The notes: generated by a model from the letters alone, not told the origin. 24,794 nucleotides of DNA from Candidatus Methylomirabilota bacterium (GCA_016208645.1 JACQXP010000015.1:1-24794); one strand, 5' to 3'. Counted from the first letter of the stretch, positions 1-7,680 are shown. Translations and numbers: made by a program.

Positions 1-372
1 ACATCTGGCCCCGGCCCGCTTCACCGCCTGCGCCGTGAGGAGCATCTGGCGGCGGCCTTCCACGGCACAGGGACCGGCGATCACCGTGAAGTGCCGTCCC
101 CCCACAGGCACCCCGTCTATCTTGACGACCGTGTCCCTGGGGTGGATCTCGCGGCTGACCAGCTTGTATGGGGTGAGCACCGGCGAGAGGCGTTCCACCA
201 GCGGGTGGTTCTCGAGGTGGAGCTTCCCCAGGATGCGCTCATCGCCGATCGCCCCCAGCACGGTGCGCTCCGTCCCGGGCAGGTAGAGGGGCTTCAGGCC
301 CACCGCGGCGATCTGCCGGATGATTTCATCCGCGTCCTTCTTGGTTGCCCCCGGTTTCAAAATGATGATCAC
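1..372 (-). CDS. aroF: 3-deoxy-7-phosphoheptulonate synthase (DAHP synthase), N-terminal part, cut by the window edge
   Basis: First enzyme of the shikimate pathway, condensing phosphoenolpyruvate and erythrose 4-phosphate in the cytoplasm. Only the first 124 codons are present; the gene continues leftwards beyond base 1. The start is a GTG at 372 with GAGG about 9 nt upstream, and the product opens (M)IIILKPGATKKDADEII, typical of the small regulatory ferredoxin-like domain that precedes the barrel in this subfamily. It continues with GTERTVLGAIGDER, then PYKLVSREIHP, and enters the catalytic barrel at FTVIAGPCAVEGRRQM, where the family has its conserved AGPCSxES-type strand. The remaining barrel and metal and substrate residues are off the window. 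The 133 bp between this gene and pntB hold no recognised feature. The family is clear; the symbol (aroF versus aroG or aroA-type naming) is less certain. Confidence 0.85.
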   Translation of the reverse strand, partial: MIIILKPGATKKDADEIIRQIAAVGLKPLYLPGTERTVLGAIGDERILGKLHLENHPLVERLSPVLTPYKLVSREIHPRDTVVKIDGVPVGGRHFTVIAGPCAVEGRRQMLLTAQAVKRAGARC

Positions 373-505
373 GCGTGCCTCGTTTTCTCCCCGATGGTAC
401 TGGTCCAGTCGCGCCCCTGGGGCGACCTCCACCCGGCGATCGCCCGGCTCCCCCGCTTTGCAGAAGGTGCGGGCGCACCCGACTTCGATGCTCCCGAGGT
501 CGGCA

Positions 506-1894
506 TCAGGCGCCCAGGCGAGCCCCGGTCATCTCCTTCACCAGTTCCCCGACAAAGTGCTTGGCGTCGCCGAAGAGCATCATCGTCTTCTGCATGTAGT
601 ACAGCTCGTTGTCGATGCCGGCGAAGCCCGGGCTCATGCTCCGCTTGATCACCATGACCGTTCGGGCTTTGTCCACATCCAGGATCGGCATGCCGTAGAT
701 CGGGCTGGCCTTGTCGCGGCGGGCCGCCGGGTTCGTGACGTCGTTGGCCCCGATCACCAGGGATACGTCGGCCCGTGGGAACTCGGGGTTGATCTCCTCC
801 ATCTCGACGAGCCGGTCGTAGGGGATGTCGGCCTCCGCCAGGAGGACGTTCATGTGGCCCGGCATCCGGCCCGCCACGGGGTGGATGGCGAACTTCACGT
901 CCACTCCCCGCCGGGTGAGCGCGTCGTACAGCTCCCGGACCTTGTGCTGGGCCTGCGCCACGGCCATGCCGTACCCGGGGATGATGATCACCGAGCTGGC
1001 GGCCTCCAGGATCGCCGCGGCATCCTCGGCGGTGGCGCTCCGGGCGCTGCGCTGCTCGACCCCCCCGGCCGCTACCCGCACCTGCCCGAAGCCCCCGAAC
1101 AGGACATTGGTGAAGGATCGGTTCATGGCGCGACACATGATCACCGACAGGATGAACCCGGACGAGCCGTCGAGCGCCCCGGCCACGATCAGGAGGTTGT
1201 TGTCGAGCACGAAGCCCATGGCCGCGGCGGACAGCCCCGCGTCGGAGTTGAGCAAGGCGATGACCGTCGGCATGTCGGCGCCGCCGATGGGAATGAGGAG
1301 CAGGACCCCGAACAGGAGCGACAGCCCCGCGACCACCGGAAAGAGTGCGCTGCTGCCGGGGTTCCTCACAAGGTAGACTCCGCAGCCAACGGCAGCAGCC
1401 AGCAGCGACAGATTGACGGCGTTCTGACCCTGGTAGACGATCGGGCGGCTGGGCACCAGGTCTTGCAGCTTCCCGAAAGCCATCAGGCTGCCCGTAAACG
1501 TCAGGAAGCCGAGGATCACCTCCACGCTCAGAACGGCCATGGTGAACGTGCTCAGCTCCCCGCTGCGCAGGTAGTACTCGGACGTCCCCACCAGCGCCGC
1601 GGCCAGCGCGCCGAAGGCATGAGACAGCGCGGTCCGCTGCGGGACGTGGGTCATGGGCATGAACACGGCCAGGGGCAGCCCGATGGCAGAGCCCAGGACG
1701 AAGCCCACCAGGATCCACTGGTAGCTCACGATCTCCGTGTGCAGCAGGGTCCCCACGACCGCCAGCGCCATGCCCAGCTCGCCCACCCGCACGCCGCGCC
1801 GGGCCGTGGTGGGATGGCCCAGCCACTTGAGCGAGAGGATGAAGAGCGCCGCCGCCGCGACGTAGGTGAACTGGATGACGTAGGTCGTAATCAC
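506..1894 (-). CDS. pntB: NAD(P) transhydrogenase, beta subunit
   Basis: Inner-membrane subunit of the proton-translocating transhydrogenase that drives hydride transfer from NADH to NADP+ with the proton gradient. The 462-residue product has the same length as the E. coli subunit. The first roughly 270 residues are hydrophobic with several membrane segments, including the conserved IGGADMPTVIALLNS stretch. The C-terminal NADP(H)-binding domain shows PGYGMAVAQAQ, then IHPVAGRMPGHMNVLLAEA, VIGANDVTNPAA and KRSMSPGFAGIDN, all hallmark segments of domain III. The ATG at 1894 overlaps the stop of pntA2 by four bases, which indicates translational coupling in a pntA1-pntA2-pntB operon. Nothing seems missing from this subunit, in contrast to pntA1. 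Confidence 0.96.
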   Translation of the reverse strand: MITTYVIQFTYVAAAALFILSLKWLGHPTTARRGVRVGELGMALAVVGTLLHTEIVSYQWILVGFVLGSAIGLPLAVFMPMTHVPQRTALSHAFGALAAALVGTSEYYLRSGELSTFTMAVLSVEVILGFLTFTGSLMAFGKLQDLVPSRPIVYQGQNAVNLSLLAAAVGCGVYLVRNPGSSALFPVVAGLSLLFGVLLLIPIGGADMPTVIALLNSDAGLSAAAMGFVLDNNLLIVAGALDGSSGFILSVIMCRAMNRSFTNVLFGGFGQVRVAAGGVEQRSARSATAEDAAAILEAASSVIIIPGYGMAVAQAQHKVRELYDALTRRGVDVKFAIHPVAGRMPGHMNVLLAEADIPYDRLVEMEEINPEFPRADVSLVIGANDVTNPAARRDKASPIYGMPILDVDKARTVMVIKRSMSPGFAGIDNELYYMQKTMMLFGDAKHFVGELVKEMTGARLGA

Positions 1895-2184
1895 TGGCGG
1901 GGCTCCCGCTTCTTGAACATCTTGAGCATGCGGTCCGTGATGACGAAGCCGCCGACCACGTTCGCCATGGAGCAGACCACCGCGATGGTTCCCAGGATCA
2001 CGCTGAGCTGGCTCTTTTCCGCGCCGGTAATGACGATGGAGCCAACCAGCGAGATGGCCGAGATGGCGTTGGTGAGCGACATGAGGGGCGTGTGGAGCAG
2101 CGGGCTCACCCGCCGGATGACTTCGAAGCCCACAAAGGTCGCCAGCAAGAAGACGAACAACGCGCCCTCCAGGTTAGACGGCAT
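1891..2184 (-). CDS. pntA2: NAD(P) transhydrogenase, alpha subunit part 2 (membrane segment)
   Basis: Small membrane protein equivalent to the C-terminal transmembrane part of the long PntA found in enterobacteria; many bacteria encode it separately, as here. The 97-residue product has three hydrophobic segments and the conserved core RRVSPLLHTPLMSLTNAIS, followed by a segment ending NVVGGFVITDRMLKMF. It supplies part of the proton channel with PntB. It starts at an ATG overlapping the end of pntA1 by 11 bp and its own stop overlaps the pntB start, so the three genes are almost certainly co-translated. Confidence 0.94.
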   Translation of the reverse strand: MPSNLEGALFVFLLATFVGFEVIRRVSPLLHTPLMSLTNAISAISLVGSIVITGAEKSQLSVILGTIAVVCSMANVVGGFVITDRMLKMFKKREPRQ

Positions 2185-3316
2185 CCGACGAGCCTCCTCT
2201 TTTCACCGGTTCCGACATGCCCAGCGATGCCCTCTGCGGGGCGCTCGCCGCGAGCGGTGACAGCCCCAGGGCCTGGCGCACGCGCGGGTGCACCACCTCG
2301 CCGCCCCGGGTCAGTAGGGTCTCCCGCGTGATCTCGTCCTCCAGGTTCACCTGGGGGAGGCCCGACTTCATGAGGTGGAGGAAGAACGCGGTGATGTTCC
2401 GTGCGTACATCTGGCTGGCGTGATAGGGCACACTGCCCGCCAGGTTCACCTCGCCGATGATGGTCACGCCGTGCTCCACCACGGTCGCGTAGGCGCGCGT
2501 CAGTTCGCAGTTCCCGCCTCGCTCGCCGGCGAGATCCACGATCACGGAGCCCGGCCTCATGCTGGCGACCATGTCGGCGGTGATGAGGACCGGCGCCTTC
2601 CTGCCGGGAACCATCGCCGTCGTGATCACCACGTCGCTCTCGGCAACCACCCGCGCCAGGAGTTCCCGCTGGCGCCTGTAGAAGGACTCGTCCTGCGCCT
2701 TCGCGTAGCCTCCCGTATCCTGAGCGTCGGCCGCCTCCAGGGGAAGCTCGACGAAGCGGGCCCCCAGGCTCCGGACCTCCTCCTTCGTCGCAGGCCGGAT
2801 GTCATAGGCCGACACCACGGCGCCCAGGCGCCGGGCCGTCGCAATGGCCTGGAGCCCCGCGACGCCTGCACCCACGATCAGCACCCGCGCCGGGGTCACG
2901 GTCCCCGCGGCTGTCATGAGCATCGGGAACATCCGGGGCAAGATGCTTGCGGCGTGCAGGACGGCCTTGTAGCCTGCCACGGTGGCCATGGAGGAGAGGG
3001 CGTCCATGCTCTGGGCCCGAGTGATGCGCGGCATGAACTCCACGGCGAAGCCCATGGCGCCCGTGCTGGCCGTCTCCTGAACGGTCTCGGGTGAGCCCAG
3101 AGGCCGGAAGAAACCGATGAGGACCTGGTCCCGCCTGAGGAGCGGAAGGTCGGCGCGGCCCGTCTTGTCGTTGGCGCCGTGGGCCAGAACCTGGAACACG
3201 GCGTCCGCCGAGGCGAAGACCTCGGTCCGGGAGGCGGCGATCCGAGCCCCCTTCTCGGCGTAGGCCGCGTCAGCGTAAAACGCGGCTTCGCTCTCTTTCG
3301 GGACACCGATGATCAT
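2174..3316 (-). CDS. pntA1: NAD(P) transhydrogenase, alpha subunit part 1 (NAD-binding), with an apparent N-terminal internal deletion
   Basis: Soluble NAD(H)-binding subunit of the transhydrogenase, related to alanine dehydrogenase. The product has 380 residues. Family hallmarks are FMPRITRAQSMDALSS near residue 95, the Rossmann motif VGAGVAGLQAIATARRLGA followed by YDIRPATKEEV, a conserved GGYAK, and VPGRKAPVLIT. The start ATG at 3316 is well supported by GGAAGGA about 7 nt upstream and by the family opening MIIGVPKE. Immediately after this, however, the usual segment carrying the RRVALxP motif and the first helix and strand is missing: the protein goes from GVPKES straight to EAAFYADAAYAEKGARI. 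About 30-35 residues are absent without loss of frame. The reading frame is otherwise clean; whether the product works is unknown. The C-terminal tail of about 35 residues is a low-complexity linker. Confidence 0.92.
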   Translation of the reverse strand: MIIGVPKESEAAFYADAAYAEKGARIAASRTEVFASADAVFQVLAHGANDKTGRADLPLLRRDQVLIGFFRPLGSPETVQETASTGAMGFAVEFMPRITRAQSMDALSSMATVAGYKAVLHAASILPRMFPMLMTAAGTVTPARVLIVGAGVAGLQAIATARRLGAVVSAYDIRPATKEEVRSLGARFVELPLEAADAQDTGGYAKAQDESFYRRQRELLARVVAESDVVITTAMVPGRKAPVLITADMVASMRPGSVIVDLAGERGGNCELTRAYATVVEHGVTIIGEVNLAGSVPYHASQMYARNITAFFLHLMKSGLPQVNLEDEITRETLLTRGGEVVHPRVRQALGLSPLAASAPQRASLGMSEPVKRGGSSDAV

Positions 3317-3330
3317 GATGTCATCCTTCC

Positions 3331-3362
3331 GACGGAGGAGGGGACGGACGGAGGAGGGGACG
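3331..3362. repeat. Perfect 16-bp tandem duplication upstream of pntA1
   Basis: Two identical adjacent copies of GACGGAGGAGGGGACG (3331-3346 and 3347-3362). The second copy runs into the left inverted repeat of the transposase unit, and both lie between that unit and the ribosome binding site of pntA1. It may be replication slippage or a mark left by the insertion. Confidence 0.85.
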
Positions 3363-3381
3363 TTGCGGCTTTAGTGGCTTT
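3355..3381 (+). repeat. Left inverted repeat of the RAYT unit
   Basis: 27 bp, beginning AGGGGACGTTGCGG and ending TTAGTGGCTTT, an exact reverse complement of 4410-4436. It ends three bases short of the transposase stop codon and may also lie in the transcript leading into pntA1. Confidence 0.9.
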
Positions 3382-3384
3382 ACG

Positions 3385-4389
3385 CTAGACTCCCCCCACA
3401 CCCCTCCACCACTCTCCCTCCTCGCGGCCGCGCCGGGCTCCTTTGTACACCGACTCCGGCCGGATGTGCAATTCCTGGGCGAGCTGCCGCCCGCTTCGCC
3501 CCAGAACCTCCACCCAGAGGTACGCAAGCGCGTCCCTGGCCCGACCCACGTCCCGACGCCGCCCCCCACCCATCAGGGCCTCGGGGGTCACCCCACCTGC
3601 CCGCGCCACCTTCGCCATTAAGGCGGGCAGATCCGGGGCCCTCCGCTTGCCCCGCGCCCGCCGGGCTTCTTCCTGCGTGACCTCCCGGAGCAGGGTGTCC
3701 ACGAACTCCCCTCCTCCGAGGACCCGCTCGTCGGCCGCGTAGCTCTCCCGACCCCGCCGCAACTCTCGCACCGCCGCCCAGCCGCCCGCACTCCGGACGA
3801 GACCCCCACCCATGAGCTCAGGGCGGCGGCCGGCGGCTATGCCATCTTCGACAAAGGACCGGTATCGAGCACGCGCGCGACCCCGGTCGAGGCCAAAGCG
3901 CCGCAGCACCTCCCCGGTGTTCTGCCAGGGACAGGGGCGGGTGCCCAGCACCGCCGCATGGCCACTATACGGGTAGCGATCCAACGCCCGCAGCGTCGGC
4001 ACCACGTTTGCCCGGAGCGGGTTGAGGTGGAGATAGCGCACCAGCTCCAGGAGATACGACTCCTCCTCCACCACGATGGATTTGTACCGGTTCTGGAACA
4101 GGTGGCCCCTTCGGCGGTGGCGCCGGTTGAAGGTCCCGGCGTACCCGGTGAGGAGGGACCGCATGGTTCGCGCCAGGGACCGCTTGGCGGTCCGCACCAG
4201 GAGATGGAAATGGTTGGGCAGGAGGGCCCAGGCATAGACCAGCCAGGCGCCCCCCTCGGCCAGGGCCGCCAGGCGCCGGACGAAGTCCGCCCGATCCCGA
4301 TCATCCCGGAAGATGACTTGGCGATCCAGGCCCCGCGCCATCACGTGGTGCAGGGCCCCGGGGGTATCCAAGCGCGGACCGCGGGGCAT
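3385..4389 (-). CDS. REP-associated tyrosine transposase (Y1_Tnp, HUH superfamily) with C-terminal helix-turn-helix domain
   Basis: Single-strand DNA transposase-like protein of the RAYT/IS200 superfamily. The 334-residue product opens with MPRGPRLDTPGALHHVMARG, typical of the family. The HUH metal-binding pair is His60 and His62 in LLPNHFHLLV, and the catalytic tyrosine is probably Tyr112 in EEESYLLELVRYLHLNPLRA, about 50 residues downstream, as in characterised RAYTs. The region from about residue 265 (GGVTPEALMGGG to LHIRPESVYKGARRG) resembles a DnaA C-terminal-like or Trp-repressor-like helix-turn-helix, which many RAYTs of this subtype carry. No strong ribosome binding site precedes the ATG. 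The gene is intact, so the unit may still be active or have been domesticated. Confidence 0.88.
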   Translation of the reverse strand: MPRGPRLDTPGALHHVMARGLDRQVIFRDDRDRADFVRRLAALAEGGAWLVYAWALLPNHFHLLVRTAKRSLARTMRSLLTGYAGTFNRRHRRRGHLFQNRYKSIVVEEESYLLELVRYLHLNPLRANVVPTLRALDRYPYSGHAAVLGTRPCPWQNTGEVLRRFGLDRGRARARYRSFVEDGIAAGRRPELMGGGLVRSAGGWAAVRELRRGRESYAADERVLGGGEFVDTLLREVTQEEARRARGKRRAPDLPALMAKVARAGGVTPEALMGGGRRRDVGRARDALAYLWVEVLGRSGRQLAQELHIRPESVYKGARRGREEGEWWRGVGGV

Positions 4390-4409
4390 GATGATGAGCA
4401 GGGTAGCAC

Positions 4410-4436
4410 AAAGCCACTAAAGCCGCAACGTCCCCT
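4410..4436 (-). repeat. Right inverted repeat of the RAYT unit
   Basis: Exact reverse complement of 3355-3381 over 27 bp (begins AAAGCCACTAAAGCC). It lies just upstream of the transposase start; matching ends at both flanks of the arm on further inspection. Confidence 0.9.
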
Positions 4437-4474
4437 TATTCCTTCTCTGTCAATCTGCTTGTCCTCCAAACGCT

Positions 4475-4509
4475 AGCGCCCCGCCCTCCACGATGGGAGG
4501 CGGGGCGCT
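4475..4509 (-). terminator. Strong GC-rich hairpin after the gcv operon
   Basis: AGCGCCCCGCC (4475-4485) pairs perfectly with GGCGGGGCGCT (4499-4509) around a 13-nt loop region that can pair further. It lies 38 bp beyond the gcvPB stop codon. A good U tract is lacking on the minus strand, so it is either a weak intrinsic terminator or a 3'-end stabilising stem. Confidence 0.55.
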
Positions 4510-4546
4510 GGGAGGAACCAAAACCAGGAGTGGGTGGCTGCTACGA

Positions 4547-6034
4547 CTACGCCTTCGGCCGCCAGCGGAGGTTGGGCTGGCGGGCGGCCCTGGTCTCGTC
4601 CATGCGGCTCACCCGCGGGTTGTGGGGGGCGGCCCGGACCACGTCGCCACCCTCCTTCGCCTCCTTGGCGATGGCCTTCATGGCGGCGATGAACTGGTCC
4701 AGCGTCTCCTTGCTCTCCGTCTCGGTGGGCTCGATCATCAGGGCCCCGTGGACGATGAGAGGGAAGTAGATGGTGGGCGGGTGGAAGCCGTAGTCCATGA
4801 GGCGCTTGGCGATGTCCAACGTCTTGACGTTGTCGGGCACCTGGAGGGCATCGTCGAACACGCACTCGTGCTTGCAGAAGCGATCGTAGGGCAGGTGGTA
4901 GGTTCCCTTGAGCTGGTTGAGGATATAGTTGGCGTTGATCACCGCCACCTCGGCGGCGCGGCGCAGACCGGTCGGTCCCAGGGTCCGGATGTAGGTGTAG
5001 GCCCGCACCAGGACGCCGAAGCTGCCGTAGAAGCTCCGGACCTTGCCGATGGACTTGGGGAGCTTGTAATTGAGCGTGAATTCCTTTCCCTTCTTCTCCA
5101 CTGTGGGCACCGGCGAGAACGGGGCCAGGTGCCGCTTCATGGCCACCGGGCCCGCCCCCGGCCCGCCGCCCCCGTGCGGCGTGGAGAAGGTCTTGTGGAC
5201 GTTGAGCTGGATGACGTCAATCCCCATGTCGCCGGGCCGGGCGATGCCGACGAAGGCGTTCAGGTTCGCGCCGTCGCAATAGACCTGCCCGCCCTTCCCG
5301 TGGACGATCTTGGCGATCTCGACGATGTGGTCCTCGAAGATCCCCAGCGTGTTCGGGTTCGTCACCATGATCCCGGCGACCTCGTCGTCCATGACCTCGG
5401 CCACGGCCTGGGGCTCCACCACGCCGCGCGGCCCGGACTTCACCGGAACTATCTGGTAGCCGCACACGGCCGAGCTGGCCGGGTTCGTCCCGTGGGCCGA
5501 ATCCGGGATGAGGATCTTCTTCCGGGGATTCCCCCTGGACGTGTGATAGGCCCGGACCAGCATGATCCCCGTGAGCTCCCCGTGGGCGCCGGCCGACGGC
5601 TGGAGGCTCACCCGGTCCATGCCGCAGATCTCGGCCAGGTACTGCTCCAGCTCCCAGAGGAGCTGCAGGGCCCCCTGGCTCGCCGCCTCGGGCTGGTACG
5701 GGTGGGCCCGGGCGAACCCCGGCAGGCGCGCCATGTCCTCGTTCATGCGCGGGTTGTACTTCATGGTGCAGGAGCCCAGGGGGTAGAAGCCCAGGTCGAT
5801 CCCGTAGTTCCACTGGGACATCCGGGTGAAGTGGCGGACCACGTCCACCTCGCTCACCTCGGGGAAGCCGGGGATGTCGTCGCGGAGGAGCTTTTTCGGG
5901 ATCAGCCGGTCCGGCTTCACCTCGCGCACGTCGGAGGTCGGCAGCGAGTAGCCCACGCGACCGGGGGATCCCTGCTCGAAGATCAGGGGCTCGTTGAGGA
6001 CCAGCCCGCGGGTTCCAACCGTCTCGCCACTCAT
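4547..6034 (-). CDS. gcvPB: Glycine dehydrogenase (decarboxylating) subunit 2, P-protein beta half
   Basis: PLP-carrying half of the split glycine decarboxylase; with GcvPA it decarboxylates glycine and loads the aminomethyl group onto lipoyl-GcvH. The product is 495 residues. The PLP lysine is predicted at Lys281 in LNVHKTFSTPHGGGGPGAGP. Other conserved segments are YPLGSCTMKYNPR near residue 84, LQPSAGAHGELTG near 144, DSAHGTNPAS near 178 and GGQVYCDGANLNAFVG near 248. The start at 6034 is chosen because it overlaps the gcvPA stop by four bases and has GGGAGGTG just upstream; a longer reading frame upstream lies inside gcvPA. It is the last gene of gcvT-gcvH-gcvPA-gcvPB and appears intact. 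Confidence 0.96.
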   Translation of the reverse strand: MSGETVGTRGLVLNEPLIFEQGSPGRVGYSLPTSDVREVKPDRLIPKKLLRDDIPGFPEVSEVDVVRHFTRMSQWNYGIDLGFYPLGSCTMKYNPRMNEDMARLPGFARAHPYQPEAASQGALQLLWELEQYLAEICGMDRVSLQPSAGAHGELTGIMLVRAYHTSRGNPRKKILIPDSAHGTNPASSAVCGYQIVPVKSGPRGVVEPQAVAEVMDDEVAGIMVTNPNTLGIFEDHIVEIAKIVHGKGGQVYCDGANLNAFVGIARPGDMGIDVIQLNVHKTFSTPHGGGGPGAGPVAMKRHLAPFSPVPTVEKKGKEFTLNYKLPKSIGKVRSFYGSFGVLVRAYTYIRTLGPTGLRRAAEVAVINANYILNQLKGTYHLPYDRFCKHECVFDDALQVPDNVKTLDIAKRLMDYGFHPPTIYFPLIVHGALMIEPTETESKETLDQFIAAMKAIAKEAKEGGDVVRAAPHNPRVSRMDETRAARQPNLRWRPKA

Positions 6035-7234
6035 CGCCCACCTCCCATGGCCTTGGCCAGTGCCTCGACCTCCTCCCGCGAGTTCTGCTCGGTCACGCAC
6101 ACCAGCAGGCAATCCTTCAACTCGGGATAGAACTGGCCCAGATCCAGTCCGCCGATGATCTGCTTCCGGAGCAGCCCCTTCAAGAGGTCGGCCGGCTTCC
6201 GCTTCACCTGCACGACGAACTCGTTGAAGGTGGGGCCGGAGAACCGGAGGCTACAGCCCCGCACCCTGGCCAGCCGCTCCTTGGCGAAGGCCGCCTTGCG
6301 CAGGTTCTGGAGCGCCACCTCGCGCAGCCCGGTCTTCCGTGGCCCCCACCAGGCGACCGGGCATCTGGCGCATGAACTTCTCCTGGGTGGCGAAGAAGCC
6401 CAGGTACGGCCCGCCGAAGCTCATGGGCACGCCCAGCGCCTGTCCCTCCCCCGCCACGATGTCGGCGCCGCACTCCCCCGGCGGCCTGAGGAGGCCCAGC
6501 GACACCGGCTCGGGCACGGCCACCACCAGGAGGGCGCCCACGGCGTGGGCGGCCCCGGCCAGCTCCGCCAGGTCCTCCACCACGCCGAAGAAGTTGGGGT
6601 TCTGCACCACCAGGCACGCCGACTTCTCGCTGAGGGCGGCCTTGGCGGCCTTGAGGTCGGCCGCCCCGGCCGGCGTGAAGCCCACCTCGTGAAAGGTGAG
6701 GTCGATCTGCTGCGCGTAGGTGCGGGTGACCTGGCGGTACTCGGGGTGAATGCTCCGCAGCACGACCACCTCGGTCCGCCCGGTGACCCGGTGAGCCATC
6801 AGGATCGCCTCGGCCGTGGCGGAGGCCCCCTCGTACATGGAGGCGTTGCTGACCTCCATGCCCGTGAGCTGGCAGATCAGCGTCTGGTACTCGTACATGA
6901 CCTGGAGCGTGCCCTGCGAGATCTCCGGCTGGTAGGGCGTGTAGGCCGTCAGGAATTCCCCGCGGGAGATCAGGTGACCGATGATGGCGGGGCTGAAGTG
7001 GTTGTAGCAGCCGGCCCCCAGGAAGGTGCTGTAGCGGTCGGCGTCGGCGTCCTTCGCCGCCAGGGCCCGGATGTGCTTCGCCAGGTCCGCCTCGGAGAGC
7101 GCCGGCGGGATCCGCAGGGGCCGCTTCAGGCGGACGGCCGCCGGGATGTCGGCGAAGAGGTCCTCCACCGATCGCACCCGGATGGCATCCAGCATCTGCC
7201 GGCAGTCGGCGTCGGTGTTCGGGATGTACCGCAT
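6031..7234 (-). pseudogene. gcvPA: Glycine dehydrogenase (decarboxylating) subunit 1, P-protein alpha half, broken by an internal deletion and frameshift
   Basis: Partner half of split glycine decarboxylase. It begins with MRYIPNTDADCRQML at 7234, its ATG overlapping the gcvH TGA by one base. The first frame carries good family sequence for about 302 residues (FLGAGCYNHFSPA, TAYTPYQPEISQGTLQ, NASMYEGASATAEA, SFGGPYLGFFA) as far as GRLVGATEDR at about 6329. The homologous sequence then resumes in another frame with KTGLREVALQNLRKAAF and runs to the stop at 6031. Family members have about 45 further residues here, including a conserved stretch resembling RRGYxLTLQTREQHIRREKA. The 8-10 nt at the junction (6329-6338) fit the family in both frames, the signature of a deletion between short direct repeats. 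The length, 1204 bp, is not a multiple of three. Either the gene is inactivated or the assembly collapsed. Confidence 0.88.
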
Positions 7235-7623
7235 CAGTGCCCTCCTTCCGCCGCCAGATACGCCTCGTACGCCTTGGCGTCCATGAGCTTGTTCAGCTCC
7301 TTCGGGTCGGCCACCTTCACCACGATCATCCAGCCGGCCCCGTAGCAGTCCTGGTTCACCAGCTCGGGCTTGCCCTCCAGGGTGGTGTTGGCCTCCACCA
7401 CCTCGCCGCTGGCCGGGCAATAGAGATCGGACACCGCCTTCACCGACTCGACCACGCCGAAGGTCTCCATCTGCTTCAGGCGGCGCCCCAGCTTGGGCAG
7501 CTCGACGAAGACCACGTCGCCCAGGGCGCTCTGCGCGTGGTGGGTGATCCCCACCCGACCCTTGTCCCCCTCCACCCGGATCCACTCGTGTTCCCTCGTG
7601 TACTTCAGGTCGGCTGGATACAT
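7234..7623 (-). CDS. gcvH: Glycine cleavage system H protein
   Basis: Small lipoyl carrier protein that shuttles the aminomethyl intermediate between the P, T and L proteins. The product is 129 residues, a normal length. It opens MYPADLKYTREHEWIRVEGD and has the lipoylation site ETFGVVESVKAVSDLYCP with the acceptor Lys62. The central GITHHAQSALGDVVFVELP is also typical. The ATG at 7623 follows a strong GGAGGGAGGA ribosome binding site; an alternative start eight codons upstream would not fit the family. The stop overlaps the gcvPA start (TGATG), so translation is likely coupled. A 225-bp gap separates it from gcvT upstream. Confidence 0.96.
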   Translation of the reverse strand: MYPADLKYTREHEWIRVEGDKGRVGITHHAQSALGDVVFVELPKLGRRLKQMETFGVVESVKAVSDLYCPASGEVVEANTTLEGKPELVNQDCYGAGWMIVVKVADPKELNKLMDAKAYEAYLAAEGGH

Positions 7624-7650
7624 GAAGAATCCTCCCTCCTCCAACAACAG

Positions 7651-7680
7651 CGTTCGAGCGTTCGGCGGTTCGGCTGTTCA
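7651..7680. repeat. Short GTTCGG-type degenerate repeat island between gcvH and gcvT
   Basis: Repeated units of about 8-10 bp containing GTTCG or GTTCGG, including GTTCGAGC, GTTCGGCG and GTTCGGCTGTTC. A closely similar island occurs at 17299-17330, sharing TTCGGCTGTTC. The rest of the 7624-7848 gap holds only this and the palindrome at 7764-7818. Confidence 0.6.

Larger units (their letters stand above)
3355..4436. mobile_element. Compact RAYT transposase unit bounded by a perfect 27-bp inverted repeat
   Basis: A 1082-bp unit made of one Y1 (HUH) transposase gene and a pair of perfectly matching inverted 27-bp ends, with almost no other sequence: the left end stops 3 bp from the transposase stop codon and the right end lies 20 bp before its start codon. 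REP-associated tyrosine transposases normally sit between inverted REP palindromes, which fits this arrangement, although these arms are not obviously hairpins individually. The unit lies between pntA1 and the end of the gcv operon, in the same orientation as both. No clear target-site duplication is seen outside the arms. Confidence 0.75.

Noticed and set aside
409..427. Terminator after pntB
   Set aside because: A small GTCG/CGAC hairpin is present in the pntB-aroF gap, but it has a bulge and no following T tract, and the spacing to the pntB stop is only modest, so I do not call it.
320..2260. Long plus-strand reading frame opposite aroF-pntB-pntA2
   Set aside because: It is antisense to well-identified genes, has no recognisable motif and low-complexity His/Gln/Arg content, as expected for shadow frames in GC-rich DNA.
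3355..4436. Target-site duplication around the RAYT unit
   Set aside because: The bases outside the two arms differ, apart from the local 16-bp tandem repeat on the left only; no matching pair of short repeats is present.
6329..6342. Programmed ribosomal frameshift in gcvPA
   Set aside because: A frameshift alone would not supply the about 45 missing conserved residues, and no slippery heptamer is present; a deletion explains both facts better.
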